Source: Mucilaginibacter frigoritolerans (lineage in GTDB: Bacteria; Bacteroidota; Bacteroidia; Sphingobacteriales; Sphingobacteriaceae). Taken from it: a DNA stretch of 64,000 bases. Both the position numbers and the translations under genes were made by a program. The notes under the pieces were generated by a model. It was not told where the DNA came from. It searched no databases and was given only the letters and a program-made list of their open reading frames with translations. Each line of letters begins with the position of its first letter. The first letter of the stretch is position 1. The DNA lies in contig NZ_VLLI01000008.1 in the NCBI RefSeq assembly GCF_007830615.1, forward strand, positions 1 through 64,000, read 5' to 3'. Positions 45,634 to 54,482 of this stretch are shown one piece after another.

Positions 45634-45906
45634 TCAATTTTTTATCATTTTGCCCAGTTCTGTAAAAAAGGTATCAATGGCTTCAGCCGCAACAACCTCA
45701 TCTTCTCCGTCTATCAAAACAGCAATGGTTTCGCCGCCTTTAATTCCCATGGAGAGGATATTGAGCATACTGTTTAGCCGGATTGTTTTATCATCTTTTT
45801 TAAGGTCGAAAGTTGATTTGTAGTTTTTGGTAAGCTTAATAAGAGATGCCGCCGGGCGGGCATGAATGCCCTGCGAATCCATTATGATGTATTCTTTTGA
45901 TATCAT
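45634..45906 (-). CDS. ptsH: HPr phosphocarrier protein
   Basis: 90 residues. The active-site segment GIHARPAASLIK puts the phosphorylated histidine at position 15. SMLNILSMG places a serine at position 46, the site modified by HPr kinase in other bacteria, so regulation by serine phosphorylation is possible. It carries phosphate from EI to IIA. Its ATG overlaps the EI stop by one base (TAATG), indicating coupled translation. Confidence 0.92.
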   Translation of the reverse strand: MISKEYIIMDSQGIHARPAASLIKLTKNYKSTFDLKKDDKTIRLNSMLNILSMGIKGGETIAVLIDGEDEVVAAEAIDTFFTELGKMIKN

Positions 45907-47606
45907 TAAATAGTGTGCTGTAAGTAATTTAAAATGTCTGCCGAGTTATCCATAGCCAATACGGCGTTGTATATCTCTTTTGCTTTGGATAGATTGTTAT
46001 TAATGATGATTTGTTTTATCGCAGGTATGGACGAAGCGCTCATGGAGAAATCTTTTAACCCCATGCCCATCAGCAATAAAGTTGCCAACGGATCAGACGC
46101 TAGTTCTCCGCACATACCCACGTGGATGTTGTTTTTATTGGCCTGAGAGATCACGTTATCAATTAAGCGCAATACCCCGGGATTGAAGGGATCATACAGG
46201 TGGCTTATTTTTTCGTTCATCCTGTCAACTGCAAGGGTATACTGGCAGAGATCATTGGTGCCGATGCTGAAAAAATCAACCTCCGTGGCCAGCAAATCGG
46301 CCGTTATTGCTGCTGATGGGATCTCGATCATAATACCAATCTCAATGGCATCATTAAATGCTTGTCCGGCTTGTGCTAGTTCTTCTTTGGCCTGTTGCAG
46401 AATTGTTTTTGCCTGTCGTACTTCCTGAATGCTGGCTATCATGGGAAACATGATCTTTAAATCGCCAAAAATGGAAGCCCTTAAAATGGCTTTTAGTTGG
46501 GTAATGAAAAGATCGGTCCTGTCCAGGCAAATTCTTATTGCGCGGTAACCTAAAAAAGGGTTTTCTTCAACAGGCAGATTAAAGTAAGCTAATTGTTTAT
46601 CGCCGCCAATGTCAATGGTTCGTACAATAACGGGCTTGCCTTTTGCTTTTAGCGCTGTTTTTTTATAAAAATCAAATTGCTCATTTTCGGTAGGGAAGCT
46701 ATTACGGTTCATGAAAAGCAGCTCTGTTCGCATCAGGCCCACACCCTGGCCGCCATAATCAAAAACATCATCCAGATCATCAGCATTAGAAATATTTCCC
46801 GATAGGATTATGGCTGTTCCATCAGTAGTTATGGGCTCAACATCTTTCAGTTGTTTCAATAGCGAAATATTTTCAGCAAAATCTGACCTTTTTTGAGTGT
46901 AATCTAAAATAGTTTGCTGATCAGGATTTACCAATACCATGCCGGTGCTGCCATCTAAAATAATAAAATCACCATCTTTTATTATCGCCAGTTCATTGCC
47001 GCAACCCACTACAGCGGGCAACCCTTTTGATTTAGCAATGATTGCTGCGTGCGAAGTTTTGCTGCCAACTTGTGTTGCAATGCCTATAACATGTTTCAGA
47101 TCCATGGTTATGGTATCTGATGGGGATATGTCTTCAGCTATAACAATGGTATCCGGCCCGTATGGTGTAATATGATCTGATGGGGCATTATTTAAGTGTT
47201 TTAAAATGCGGTTACCTATGTCTTTAATATCAGCAGCCCTGGCGCGCATGAATTCATCGTACATGCTTTCAAACGTTTGTACCGTTTGGGCTATGGATGC
47301 AATTAAAGCATCATTTACATTTTTTTTGTGGATGCTTATTTGTTCAACAACATCATCCCTCAATTGTGGGTCGGATAAGAATTCAACCTGGGTTTCTAAA
47401 ATCTCAATGCCATCAGCGTTGGTATGTTGTTTGATGAGGTCATTTACCTCACTCACGGCACTGATTACAGCATCATCAAAATGTTTAATATGGGCTAAAA
47501 TAGCTGCTTCATCATTCAATAAAATTCCGGTAAGTGTAGCGCTATTGGTTTTTAGGATGCGGGCAATTCCTAATGATATACCGGGTGAAACACCAATTCC
47601 ATTCAT
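45906..47606 (-). CDS. ptsI: PTS enzyme I (phosphoenolpyruvate-protein phosphotransferase)
   Basis: 566 residues, normal family length. The opening GIGVSPGISLGIA, HPr-binding helices (residues 30-140), the phospho-histidine in GSKTSHAAIIAKSKG (His186, E. coli His189), and the PEP-binding C-terminal domain with IEIPSAAITAD and GMCGELASDP (active-site Cys) are all intact. It starts the phosphate relay EI-HPr-IIA-IIB. It follows the fused IIC-IID gene by 12 nt. Presence of EI and HPr inside the sugar operon suggests a self-contained system acquired as a unit. Confidence 0.95.
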   Translation of the reverse strand: MNGIGVSPGISLGIARILKTNSATLTGILLNDEAAILAHIKHFDDAVISAVSEVNDLIKQHTNADGIEILETQVEFLSDPQLRDDVVEQISIHKKNVNDALIASIAQTVQTFESMYDEFMRARAADIKDIGNRILKHLNNAPSDHITPYGPDTIVIAEDISPSDTITMDLKHVIGIATQVGSKTSHAAIIAKSKGLPAVVGCGNELAIIKDGDFIILDGSTGMVLVNPDQQTILDYTQKRSDFAENISLLKQLKDVEPITTDGTAIILSGNISNADDLDDVFDYGGQGVGLMRTELLFMNRNSFPTENEQFDFYKKTALKAKGKPVIVRTIDIGGDKQLAYFNLPVEENPFLGYRAIRICLDRTDLFITQLKAILRASIFGDLKIMFPMIASIQEVRQAKTILQQAKEELAQAGQAFNDAIEIGIMIEIPSAAITADLLATEVDFFSIGTNDLCQYTLAVDRMNEKISHLYDPFNPGVLRLIDNVISQANKNNIHVGMCGELASDPLATLLLMGMGLKDFSMSASSIPAIKQIIINNNLSKAKEIYNAVLAMDNSADILNYLQHTI

Positions 47607-47618
47607 TTTATTAGTCTA

Positions 47619-49205
47619 TTAAGCAAATAAATGTATCATGCTGCCAACAAAACCCAATACCAGCAGGCCAAGCAATAACCAGGTGGTTTTAACACTCTTT
47701 TTTACAAAATAATAAACCAGAAAAGTTAATCCCAGTGGTATTACAGAGGGTACAATCTGATCCAGAATACCCTGCAATGTAGCAGCCGAATGGGATGATC
47801 CTAAGGTTATGGGTGTGGTAATGGCTATTAAGGTAGCGGGCATGGCTCCAACCACCATCAACCCTAATATGGCTGCGCCGCTGGTCAGTCTATCCATAAG
47901 GTTGCTTTTTGCCAGGTTTTGTAAAAAGGTGGTTCCGGCATTGTAGCCAATAAAGGTCAAATTATACCGGAGCAATAAATGCGGGATATTAAATATCAGC
48001 AGAAAAATTACCGGACCCATTACATTACCTTTTATAGCAAGTGAAACGCCTACACCGGCAGCAATTACCTTAAATGTACCCCAAAACAAAGAATCGAATA
48101 CCCCGGCCAGCGGCCCCATCAGGCCCAGTTTTACCGAGTTGATAGATTCTTCATCAAAATCTGCATCCTGGCAATTTTGTTCTTCCATAGCTGCCGTTAT
48201 GCCCAGTATAAGGGTTGAACCGTATGGGCTGGTATTAAATAACTGCAAATGCCTTTTTAAAGGCTTTACCATGGTTTCCTTGGTTGGATATAATCTTCTT
48301 AAAGCCGGGATCATAGAAAAAACCACCCCCGTATTTTGCCATGTTTCAAAATTGAAGTTGGCTTCCAATGCCAACGAACGGAAAAAAATACTACGGATAT
48401 CACCCTTAGTTAATTTTTGAAGTGTAAGGTTTTCTACAGGGGTATCTTCTGTAGCAAAATCATCATCATCATTTTCATTTTTGGGTGATGATTTGCTTTG
48501 GGTAACAATTAATGCAATAATAACCCCTAAACCACCGATGGCTATAATGGGCAATTTTAAATAGGCCGCCAGTATAAAACCGAGAAAGAAATAGGGGGCA
48601 ACCTTTTTGTTCAACATCAGGTTCATTAATAATGCAAAACCAAGTGCCGGCAGCATATTTCCTGCAACCTGCAAGCCAGTTTGTACCCACTGAGGTATCA
48701 TGTCCAGAAATGATTTCATCGCATTGGCACCCAGTTGCAAGGCCAGCAATACAATAAACCCCATCAGCAAGGGCCGTACTAATCCCGATATGATATGCAG
48801 ACGCTGTATTTTTCGGTAATCACCCTGTTCGGCGTATTGGTTAAACTTTTTATTCAGCATTGCCCTTAATACAAAAAGTGAGCTGATGATCAGTTCAGCC
48901 AAAATGGATACCGGCACCGCTATGGCCAACGCTATGGCGGGTCCTTTACCCGAAATAATAGCAAAGGCAGTACCCAACACGCCACCGGTAATTACATCCG
49001 GGGGGATGGCCGCACCAACCTTAATATTGCCCATAAATATCAGCTCCAGCGTAGCTCCAATAATTACGCCCTGGCTTAAATCACCCAGCACCAAACCAAC
49101 CAGGGGGCCAAGTACAAGGGGACGGCTTAATAAAGTGGTACCCAGAAAATCTTCCGAATGACCAAACATTGCTATCAGTGCAATGAGTATAAAGGATACT
49201 GACAA
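47619..49205 (-). CDS. Fused PTS IIC-IID membrane subunits, mannose family
   Basis: 528 residues. Residues 1-235 or so are IIC: several membrane segments with LVLGDLSQGVIIGATLELIFMGN and IPPDVITGGVLGTAFAI. A charged Asp-rich linker (near 240-260) leads to IID: KGDIRSIFFRSLALEANFNFE, SPYGSTLILGITAAMEEQ, and GLMGPLAGVFDSLFWGT, with C-terminal membrane segments. In most bacteria IIC and IID of the mannose/fructose/sorbose family are separate proteins; here they are one chain. Together with IIB it moves the sugar across the inner membrane and phosphorylates it. Confidence 0.92.
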   Translation of the reverse strand: MSVSFILIALIAMFGHSEDFLGTTLLSRPLVLGPLVGLVLGDLSQGVIIGATLELIFMGNIKVGAAIPPDVITGGVLGTAFAIISGKGPAIALAIAVPVSILAELIISSLFVLRAMLNKKFNQYAEQGDYRKIQRLHIISGLVRPLLMGFIVLLALQLGANAMKSFLDMIPQWVQTGLQVAGNMLPALGFALLMNLMLNKKVAPYFFLGFILAAYLKLPIIAIGGLGVIIALIVTQSKSSPKNENDDDDFATEDTPVENLTLQKLTKGDIRSIFFRSLALEANFNFETWQNTGVVFSMIPALRRLYPTKETMVKPLKRHLQLFNTSPYGSTLILGITAAMEEQNCQDADFDEESINSVKLGLMGPLAGVFDSLFWGTFKVIAAGVGVSLAIKGNVMGPVIFLLIFNIPHLLLRYNLTFIGYNAGTTFLQNLAKSNLMDRLTSGAAILGLMVVGAMPATLIAITTPITLGSSHSAATLQGILDQIVPSVIPLGLTFLVYYFVKKSVKTTWLLLGLLVLGFVGSMIHLFA

Positions 49206-49233
49206 TATATTATGGTTGTGTTTGTTTATACAT

Positions 49234-49704
49234 TTAAATCAGGTTGTTTACCAGTTGCTTGCTATCGGTAGGCACCTGCCTTACTTCAAGTTCCACATCT
49301 TTACTGATCAGTTCTTTAATAATCACTAAGTCTTCCTCAGTAAGGGCTACGGCTTTTGAAATCAGTTTTGAACCTTCTTTTGATCTTAGCCCTCCAAAGT
49401 TGATTGATTTTATTTCGGGCACATCAGCAGCCATAACAGAGGCATCCTGCACACTGTTGATGATTAGTAATACTTTCATGTTTTTGCTCCGCTCATCGAG
49501 CAAAAAAGTAACCGCATCCTTCAGTGTTTTAATTAACAGTTTTGTGCCTGCCGGTTTTGCCAAACCAAGGGTCATCTTCAAAAAATCATCCTTTGCCACC
49601 TTATCATTTGCTATCAGCAGGCAATCGGCTCCCAGGGCCGGTGTCCAGGTAAAAGCAACTTGTCCATGTAATAAGCGGTCATCTATCCGGGTTAACTTAA
49701 TCAT
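49234..49704 (-). CDS. PTS IIB subunit, mannose/fructose/sorbose family
   Basis: 156 residues of usual IIB size. The phosphorylated histidine lies in RIDDRLLHGQVAFTW (His13). The rest matches the IIB alpha/beta fold, including NSVQDASVMA and KSINFGGLR. It accepts phosphate from IIA and gives it to the sugar on the IIC-IID channel. It overlaps the IIA gene by 8 nt and is followed after 28 nt by IIC-IID. Confidence 0.93.
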   Translation of the reverse strand: MIKLTRIDDRLLHGQVAFTWTPALGADCLLIANDKVAKDDFLKMTLGLAKPAGTKLLIKTLKDAVTFLLDERSKNMKVLLIINSVQDASVMAADVPEIKSINFGGLRSKEGSKLISKAVALTEEDLVIIKELISKDVELEVRQVPTDSKQLVNNLI

Positions 49705-50134
49705 TAAAATCGTTGTTGCTGGGTGTACTTAATAGCTTGTTCACATAAACCATTTGTTCTTTTGCATTGCTAATGGCCGTTTCAATCAATTCATCAACCG
49801 GGGTATTTGTATCGCCAAGTATAATTTCTATCAGCAACGGCAAATTGAATCCTGATACAATATGGACGTTAGGTCGCAAAGCGTGTTGCACTAATTGGTT
49901 GGTAACGCTACCACCCATTATATCAGAAAAAACAATCAGCTCATCCTGTTCGCCTACCTGCTCCATAATGATCTTTATTTCGTATTCAATGGATGTATTT
50001 TCGTTGTTGTAAGCTTGTAAAATAAATAGCTGTGCTGTTTCCCCAATAATCAGCTCTAACGACGATTTTACTCCGGCCGAAAAAGTGCCATGTGTAGCAA
50101 TCAAAAATTTGCGTGTGCCGTTATATTGTTCCAT
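49697..50134 (-). CDS. PTS IIA subunit, mannose/fructose/sorbose family
   Basis: 145 residues. FLIATHGTFSAGVKSSLELIIG carries the phospho-histidine at position 15, and FSDIMGGSVTNQ is the typical second motif. IIA is a separate protein here, not fused to IIB as in E. coli ManX. It is first in the operon, about 90 bp downstream of the GTAG-type promoter at 50219-50275, and faces away from the GH9 gene. Confidence 0.93.
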   Translation of the reverse strand: MEQYNGTRKFLIATHGTFSAGVKSSLELIIGETAQLFILQAYNNENTSIEYEIKIIMEQVGEQDELIVFSDIMGGSVTNQLVQHALRPNVHIVSGFNLPLLIEIILGDTNTPVDELIETAISNAKEQMVYVNKLLSTPSNNDFND

Positions 50135-50218
50135 TAGGTATTATATAGTTTCAGGTTTATAAAATTAACCCTTAGTTCAGGTTATATTACTGTAACAAGG
50201 TATGAATTTTATGTTTTA

Positions 50219-50275
50219 CAATTATCCCGCAAAGTTTGTTGATAAACGATTTTTAGTCCCCTACATTTCCACTAC
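50219..50275 (-). promoter_or_regulatory. GTAG-repeat promoter of the PTS operon
   Basis: On the minus strand GTAGTGGAAATGTAGGGG begins at 50275; 49 nt downstream lies GATAATTG (50219-50226), a -7-like element, 85 nt before the IIA start. This and the plus-strand copy at 50432 occupy the 421-bp divergent gap, in which no other feature was seen. Confidence 0.65.
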
Positions 50276-50431
50276 TATGCCCGGTAAAGGGCTTCTTAAA
50301 TAAAATTCATCTATAAAATTAAATTGTACAGGCAAATTATCCAGGGCAAAAACGGGAAGGGTAAAACCGTTTAAATATTTAGCTTTTCAGAGCATAGCAA
50401 TATTGCTTTTCAATTTGGTAATTTTAAACTG

Positions 50432-50488
50432 GTAGTGCTAATGTAGGGGTTTAAAAATGTATTCCATTACGACAACATTTTAGCTTTG
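50432..50488 (+). promoter_or_regulatory. GTAG-repeat promoter of the GH9 operon
   Basis: GTAGTGCTAATGTAGGGG (50432-50449) with a perfect -7 element TAGCTTTG at 50481-50488, 49 nt from the first base of the motif. No good -33 TTTG is present, which fits an activator-dependent promoter. The GH9 start codon follows 67 nt later. Confidence 0.7.
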
Positions 50489-50555
50489 TGAAAGCACTGT
50501 TCAATTTATTAAAACAGTATCAATAATTATAAATCATTAACCATTATAGTAATTT

Positions 50556-52391
50556 ATGGGTTTACTACATGCAAAAAAATGGCTGCTGTGTGTCCTGATC
50601 AGCTCGCCGCTTTTTATTTGCGCGCAATCGGTAAAAATGCTCACCAATCACATTGGGTATGAAGATAACGGCACCAAACATGCAGTTGTTGAAGCGGAAA
50701 GTAAGTTGGCGTTTTCTTCCTTTAACCTGATTGATGCAGGTACAGGCAAAGCGGTTTATACGGGTAAGCCTGTATTCAGCGGCCCTGTTGATCAATGGAA
50801 AAACTGGCAATTCTGGACTATAGATTTTAGTGATTTTACTACGGATGGCACTTATACCTTACAGGTTACTTTGCCGGAGGGTAAAGTTTCTTCCTATCCA
50901 TTTATTATTGGTAAAAATGTGCTGGAACAAGCCACCTTATCAAACGTTACCTATTACTTTAAAGGACAAAGAAGCTCGGGCCTGCTGAATAAGGCCGATC
51001 ATCATTTATTGCTGGCTGGTAAAACTACCGATACCATTGATGCCCATGGCGGCTGGTACGACGCTACCGGCGATTATGGCAAACACTTGTCGCATCTTTC
51101 GTTTTCAAATTATTTTAATCCGCAGCAGATATCATTAACCTGCTGGAGCCTTCTTAAAACCTACGCCTTGTTATCGGCAAAACCTGGCACTGATTTTTTG
51201 CAGATAGACCGGAGGGTTTTGGATGAAGCCATGTATGGTGCAGATTATTTAGTAAGGATACAGGCTAAAGATGGTTCCTTTTATCGCTCGGTGTCAGCTC
51301 CGGGTCCCGGCAAATTACCACAGGATAGGGTGATTCAAGCTGATGAAGGCAGTTACCGTATTAAGCAAACAAAAGATGCCGTTTTTAACAAAAATGCAGC
51401 AAGCAAAAACTGGCGCAGCTATCAATCCAGCTATCGTTCGGGAGGTGGTATTGCTATTGCAGCTTTGGCCATGGCATCAACCTATACAGTATCAGGCGAT
51501 TTTAGCAATGCTGATTATTTAAAAGCTGCTGAAAATGCCTTTGCCTTTTTAGAGAAAAATAACCCACAGATGGATTACGATGGGAAAGAAAATATTGTAG
51601 ACGATTACTGTGCACTGAGTGCGGCTACAGAACTATACAAAGCCACCCATAAAGATATTTATAAGGATGTCGCCGAAAAACGTGCCGCAAATCTGGTTGC
51701 CCGTTTAATTACCAGTGGTAAATACAAAAACTATTGGCGCGCGGATAATAATGACCGCCCGTTTTTTCACCCCGCTGATGCCGGTTTGCCGCTGGTTAGT
51801 TTAATGAGTTACTATCCTTATGCGAGCGTTGAAATGCAAGCCCTTATCAAAGAAACGGTAAAAAAATCAATGGAGTTTGAGTTGTTTATTACTCACGAGG
51901 TTAATAATCCGTTTGGTTATAGTCGTCAATTGGTGCAGGATACTTTGGGTAACAGGCACAGTTCATTCTTTTTTCCGCACGGAAGCGATGCATCACCTTG
52001 GTGGCAGGGAGAAAATGCCAGGCTGGGTTCTATGGCTGCCGCAGCACGGATAGCCGCCAGTTTATTTAAAGAAGATAGTGCTTTTCATGATCAATTGGAA
52101 AGCTTCGGATTGGATCAGCTTAACTGGATACTGGGCCTAAATCCGTTTGATGCCTGCATGTTACAGGGGAGTGGTCATAACAACCCGTCATATGGCTTTT
52201 TCGGAACTTTTCAATATACCAATGCTCCCGGCGGAATTGTAAATGGGATAACTTCCGGGCTGGATAATGAAAATGATATCGACTTTAACATACCCTACAC
52301 TACCACCCACAAAGATTATGACTGGCGCTGGGCCGAACAATGGCTGCCGCACGCTGCCTGGTATTTGCTGGCTGTTTCATTGAAAAACTAA
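50556..52391 (+). CDS. GH9-family glycosidase, possibly exo-beta-glucosaminidase
   Basis: 611 residues with a signal peptide (LLCVLISSPLFICAQ). An N-terminal Ig-like domain typical of GH9 (residues 28-118) precedes the (alpha/alpha)6 catalytic domain. The nucleophile-side motif GGWYDATGDYGKH holds Asp169/Asp173, and the acid is probably Glu594 in WAEQWLPHAAWYLL. LNWILGLNPFDACMLQG is the GH9 helix motif. GH9 includes endoglucanases and exo-beta-D-glucosaminidases such as the Vibrio type; the end motif and the neighbouring amino-sugar PTS favour the latter. Substrate specificity is inferred from context. Confidence 0.8.
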   Translation: MGLLHAKKWLLCVLISSPLFICAQSVKMLTNHIGYEDNGTKHAVVEAESKLAFSSFNLIDAGTGKAVYTGKPVFSGPVDQWKNWQFWTIDFSDFTTDGTYTLQVTLPEGKVSSYPFIIGKNVLEQATLSNVTYYFKGQRSSGLLNKADHHLLLAGKTTDTIDAHGGWYDATGDYGKHLSHLSFSNYFNPQQISLTCWSLLKTYALLSAKPGTDFLQIDRRVLDEAMYGADYLVRIQAKDGSFYRSVSAPGPGKLPQDRVIQADEGSYRIKQTKDAVFNKNAASKNWRSYQSSYRSGGGIAIAALAMASTYTVSGDFSNADYLKAAENAFAFLEKNNPQMDYDGKENIVDDYCALSAATELYKATHKDIYKDVAEKRAANLVARLITSGKYKNYWRADNNDRPFFHPADAGLPLVSLMSYYPYASVEMQALIKETVKKSMEFELFITHEVNNPFGYSRQLVQDTLGNRHSSFFFPHGSDASPWWQGENARLGSMAAAARIAASLFKEDSAFHDQLESFGLDQLNWILGLNPFDACMLQGSGHNNPSYGFFGTFQYTNAPGGIVNGITSGLDNENDIDFNIPYTTTHKDYDWRWAEQWLPHAAWYLLAVSLKN

Positions 52392-52409
52392 ATTAAAGAG
52401 ACTGAAATT

Positions 52410-53555
52410 ATGAAAAAGTATATTGCCCAGCTTTTAGCTGTAATATTGATAACTGCAACATCAAATTTGGTATTTGCACAGGATGCCGCCCATCAATTTG
52501 ATCATAAAACTCTTGATATTGGTGTTGTCGCACCTGATTTTAGCTTGCCGGGTATTGATGGTAAAACCTATACCCTCAACTCTTTTAAAAATGCAAAGGT
52601 GCTGGCCATTGTGTTTATCTGTAACCACTGCCCTACATCACAAGCCTACGAAAAACGGATAATTAACCTTACTAATGATTATGCAGCCAAAGGAGTTACT
52701 GTTGTGGCTATCAACCCCAACAATCCTGCAGCTTTACGTGCCGATGAATTAGGCTACAGTGATTTGGGTGATTCTTTTGATGAGATGAAAATCCGCGCGA
52801 AGGATGCAGGTTATAATTTCCCTTACCTGTATGATGGCGATACAGAAACTGCTTCTAACCAATATGGCCCGGTATCAACCCCGCATATTTTTATTTTTGA
52901 TAAAGACAGAAAGCTGCGCTACCAGGGCCGGATTGATGATATGGAGAACCCTGCCAAAACCCCGCATTCGCTGGATGCCCGTAATGCCATTGATGCCCTG
53001 CTTAGCGGTAAAGAAGTTGCTGTTCCGGTTACCAAAGTTTTTGGATGTTCTATTAAATGGAAAGAAAAAGCAGCATCGGTAGAAAAAGCACAGATAGAAT
53101 GGGCCAAAGAACCGGTAAAGCTGGATACCATCAACGTAAAAGAAATTGCCGAAGTGGTAAAAAACCATACAGACAAGTTAAGGCTGATTAATGTTTGGGC
53201 TACCTGGTGCGGCCCATGTGTAGCAGAGTTTTCGGACCTGGTAACCATGAATCACCTTTACCGCGACAGGGGATTGGAGTTTGTAAGCATCAGCGCGGAT
53301 GACCCGGCAAATAAAGATAAAGCGCTTAAGTTTTTAATCAGGAAACAAGCTTCGGGAGTTAATTACATCTACTCTGGTGATGATAAATATAAACTGATTG
53401 AAGCCGTTGATCCTAAATGGGATGGGGCACTGCCTTATACGCTTTTAGTGGAGCCCGATGGTAAAGTGGTTTACGCCCACCAGGGCGCCATTGATGCCGA
53501 CGAGCTTAAGAAAATTATATTTAATGACCCGATGATGGGCCGGATTTATAAATAG
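52410..53555 (+). CDS. Two-domain redoxin (AhpC/TSA-like plus TlpA-like)
   Basis: 381 residues with a signal peptide (LLAVILITATSNLVFAQ). The first domain (about 35-190) is a peroxiredoxin-like fold, APDFSLPGIDGKTYTL with a CNHC-PTS active site. The second (about 240-381) is thioredoxin-like with WATWCGPC and the cis-Pro region ALPYTLLVEPDGK. It follows the GH9 gene by 18 nt and is probably cotranscribed. A periplasmic or surface thiol-redox role is likely; its link to sugar use is unclear. Confidence 0.85.
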   Translation: MKKYIAQLLAVILITATSNLVFAQDAAHQFDHKTLDIGVVAPDFSLPGIDGKTYTLNSFKNAKVLAIVFICNHCPTSQAYEKRIINLTNDYAAKGVTVVAINPNNPAALRADELGYSDLGDSFDEMKIRAKDAGYNFPYLYDGDTETASNQYGPVSTPHIFIFDKDRKLRYQGRIDDMENPAKTPHSLDARNAIDALLSGKEVAVPVTKVFGCSIKWKEKAASVEKAQIEWAKEPVKLDTINVKEIAEVVKNHTDKLRLINVWATWCGPCVAEFSDLVTMNHLYRDRGLEFVSISADDPANKDKALKFLIRKQASGVNYIYSGDDKYKLIEAVDPKWDGALPYTLLVEPDGKVVYAHQGAIDADELKKIIFNDPMMGRIYK

Positions 53556-53612
53556 CAAATTATTACAGGGATTTTCTATTTTTGAAGATAGACAAAATTT
53601 ATCCGCTTCAAA

Positions 53613-54482
53613 TTGAAAGAACAATCTGTTAGTCAAAGTAAAAAGGCGATTGCTGTTTTTCTACTTTTTACCTTGCTGTTAAGCGCCATAGTTTGGATAG
53701 TAACCTTGCATGCCGGAAGTACAGGACGAATAGGCGGACGGATATTCGGGTATGGTATTATGTGGTGCCCTGCATTGGCAACTTACCTAACCTGTAAGGT
53801 GTTGAATCTTCAAATAAGTGGTTTAAGCTGGCAATGGGGAAAGCCGCGTTACCAGCTTTGGGCCTACCTGGTGCCTGTAATTTATGCGTCTATTACTTAT
53901 TTAATTATATGGTTAACAGGCTGGGGCGGCTTTTACGATAAAGCTTTTGTAACAAGTACTGCCAAACAATTAGGTTGGAGCAATTTGCCTGCCGGTGTTT
54001 TTATTGTACTGTTTTTTATTGTGGAAGGGGTGATTGGCCTGTTTGGCAGTATGTCAACCGCCTTAGGTGAAGAGATAGGATGGAGAGGGTTTTTGGTTCC
54101 GCAATTATACAATGTAACCTCCTATACCAAAACAGCCTTAATAAGTGGCATAATTTGGGCCGTTTGGCATTATCCCCTGTTAATATGGGGGAACTATAAC
54201 AATGGTACGCCTGCCTGGTATGGGCTTACCTGTTTCACGGTTATGGTAGTAAGCATGAGTTTTGTATTTGCCTGGTTTCGTTTAAAATCAAACAGCCTTT
54301 GGACAGGGGTAATGCTGCATGCCAGTCATAATTTGTTTATCCAGGCCTTTTTTACGCCTATTACTTACAATACCGGGCATACGGCATATTTTACCGATGA
54401 GTTTGGTGCGGTACTACCGGCAGTTACGGTAATATTCGCTATTTACTTTTGGAGCCGTAGAAAAGAGCTGGAAAAACCTTAA
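53613..54482 (+). CDS. CPBP-family intramembrane glutamic protease
   Basis: 289 residues, starting at TTG because no ATG precedes the first membrane segment. About eight membrane segments. The three CPBP motifs are present: GEEIGWRGFLVPQL (catalytic Glu pair), WAVWHYPLL, and MLHASHNLF. Homologues process CAAX-like proteins or act in bacteriocin immunity; substrate unknown. It is 57 nt after the redoxin and overlaps the convergent regulator gene by 4 nt. Confidence 0.85.
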   Translation: MKEQSVSQSKKAIAVFLLFTLLLSAIVWIVTLHAGSTGRIGGRIFGYGIMWCPALATYLTCKVLNLQISGLSWQWGKPRYQLWAYLVPVIYASITYLIIWLTGWGGFYDKAFVTSTAKQLGWSNLPAGVFIVLFFIVEGVIGLFGSMSTALGEEIGWRGFLVPQLYNVTSYTKTALISGIIWAVWHYPLLIWGNYNNGTPAWYGLTCFTVMVVSMSFVFAWFRLKSNSLWTGVMLHASHNLFIQAFFTPITYNTGHTAYFTDEFGAVLPAVTVIFAIYFWSRRKELEKP

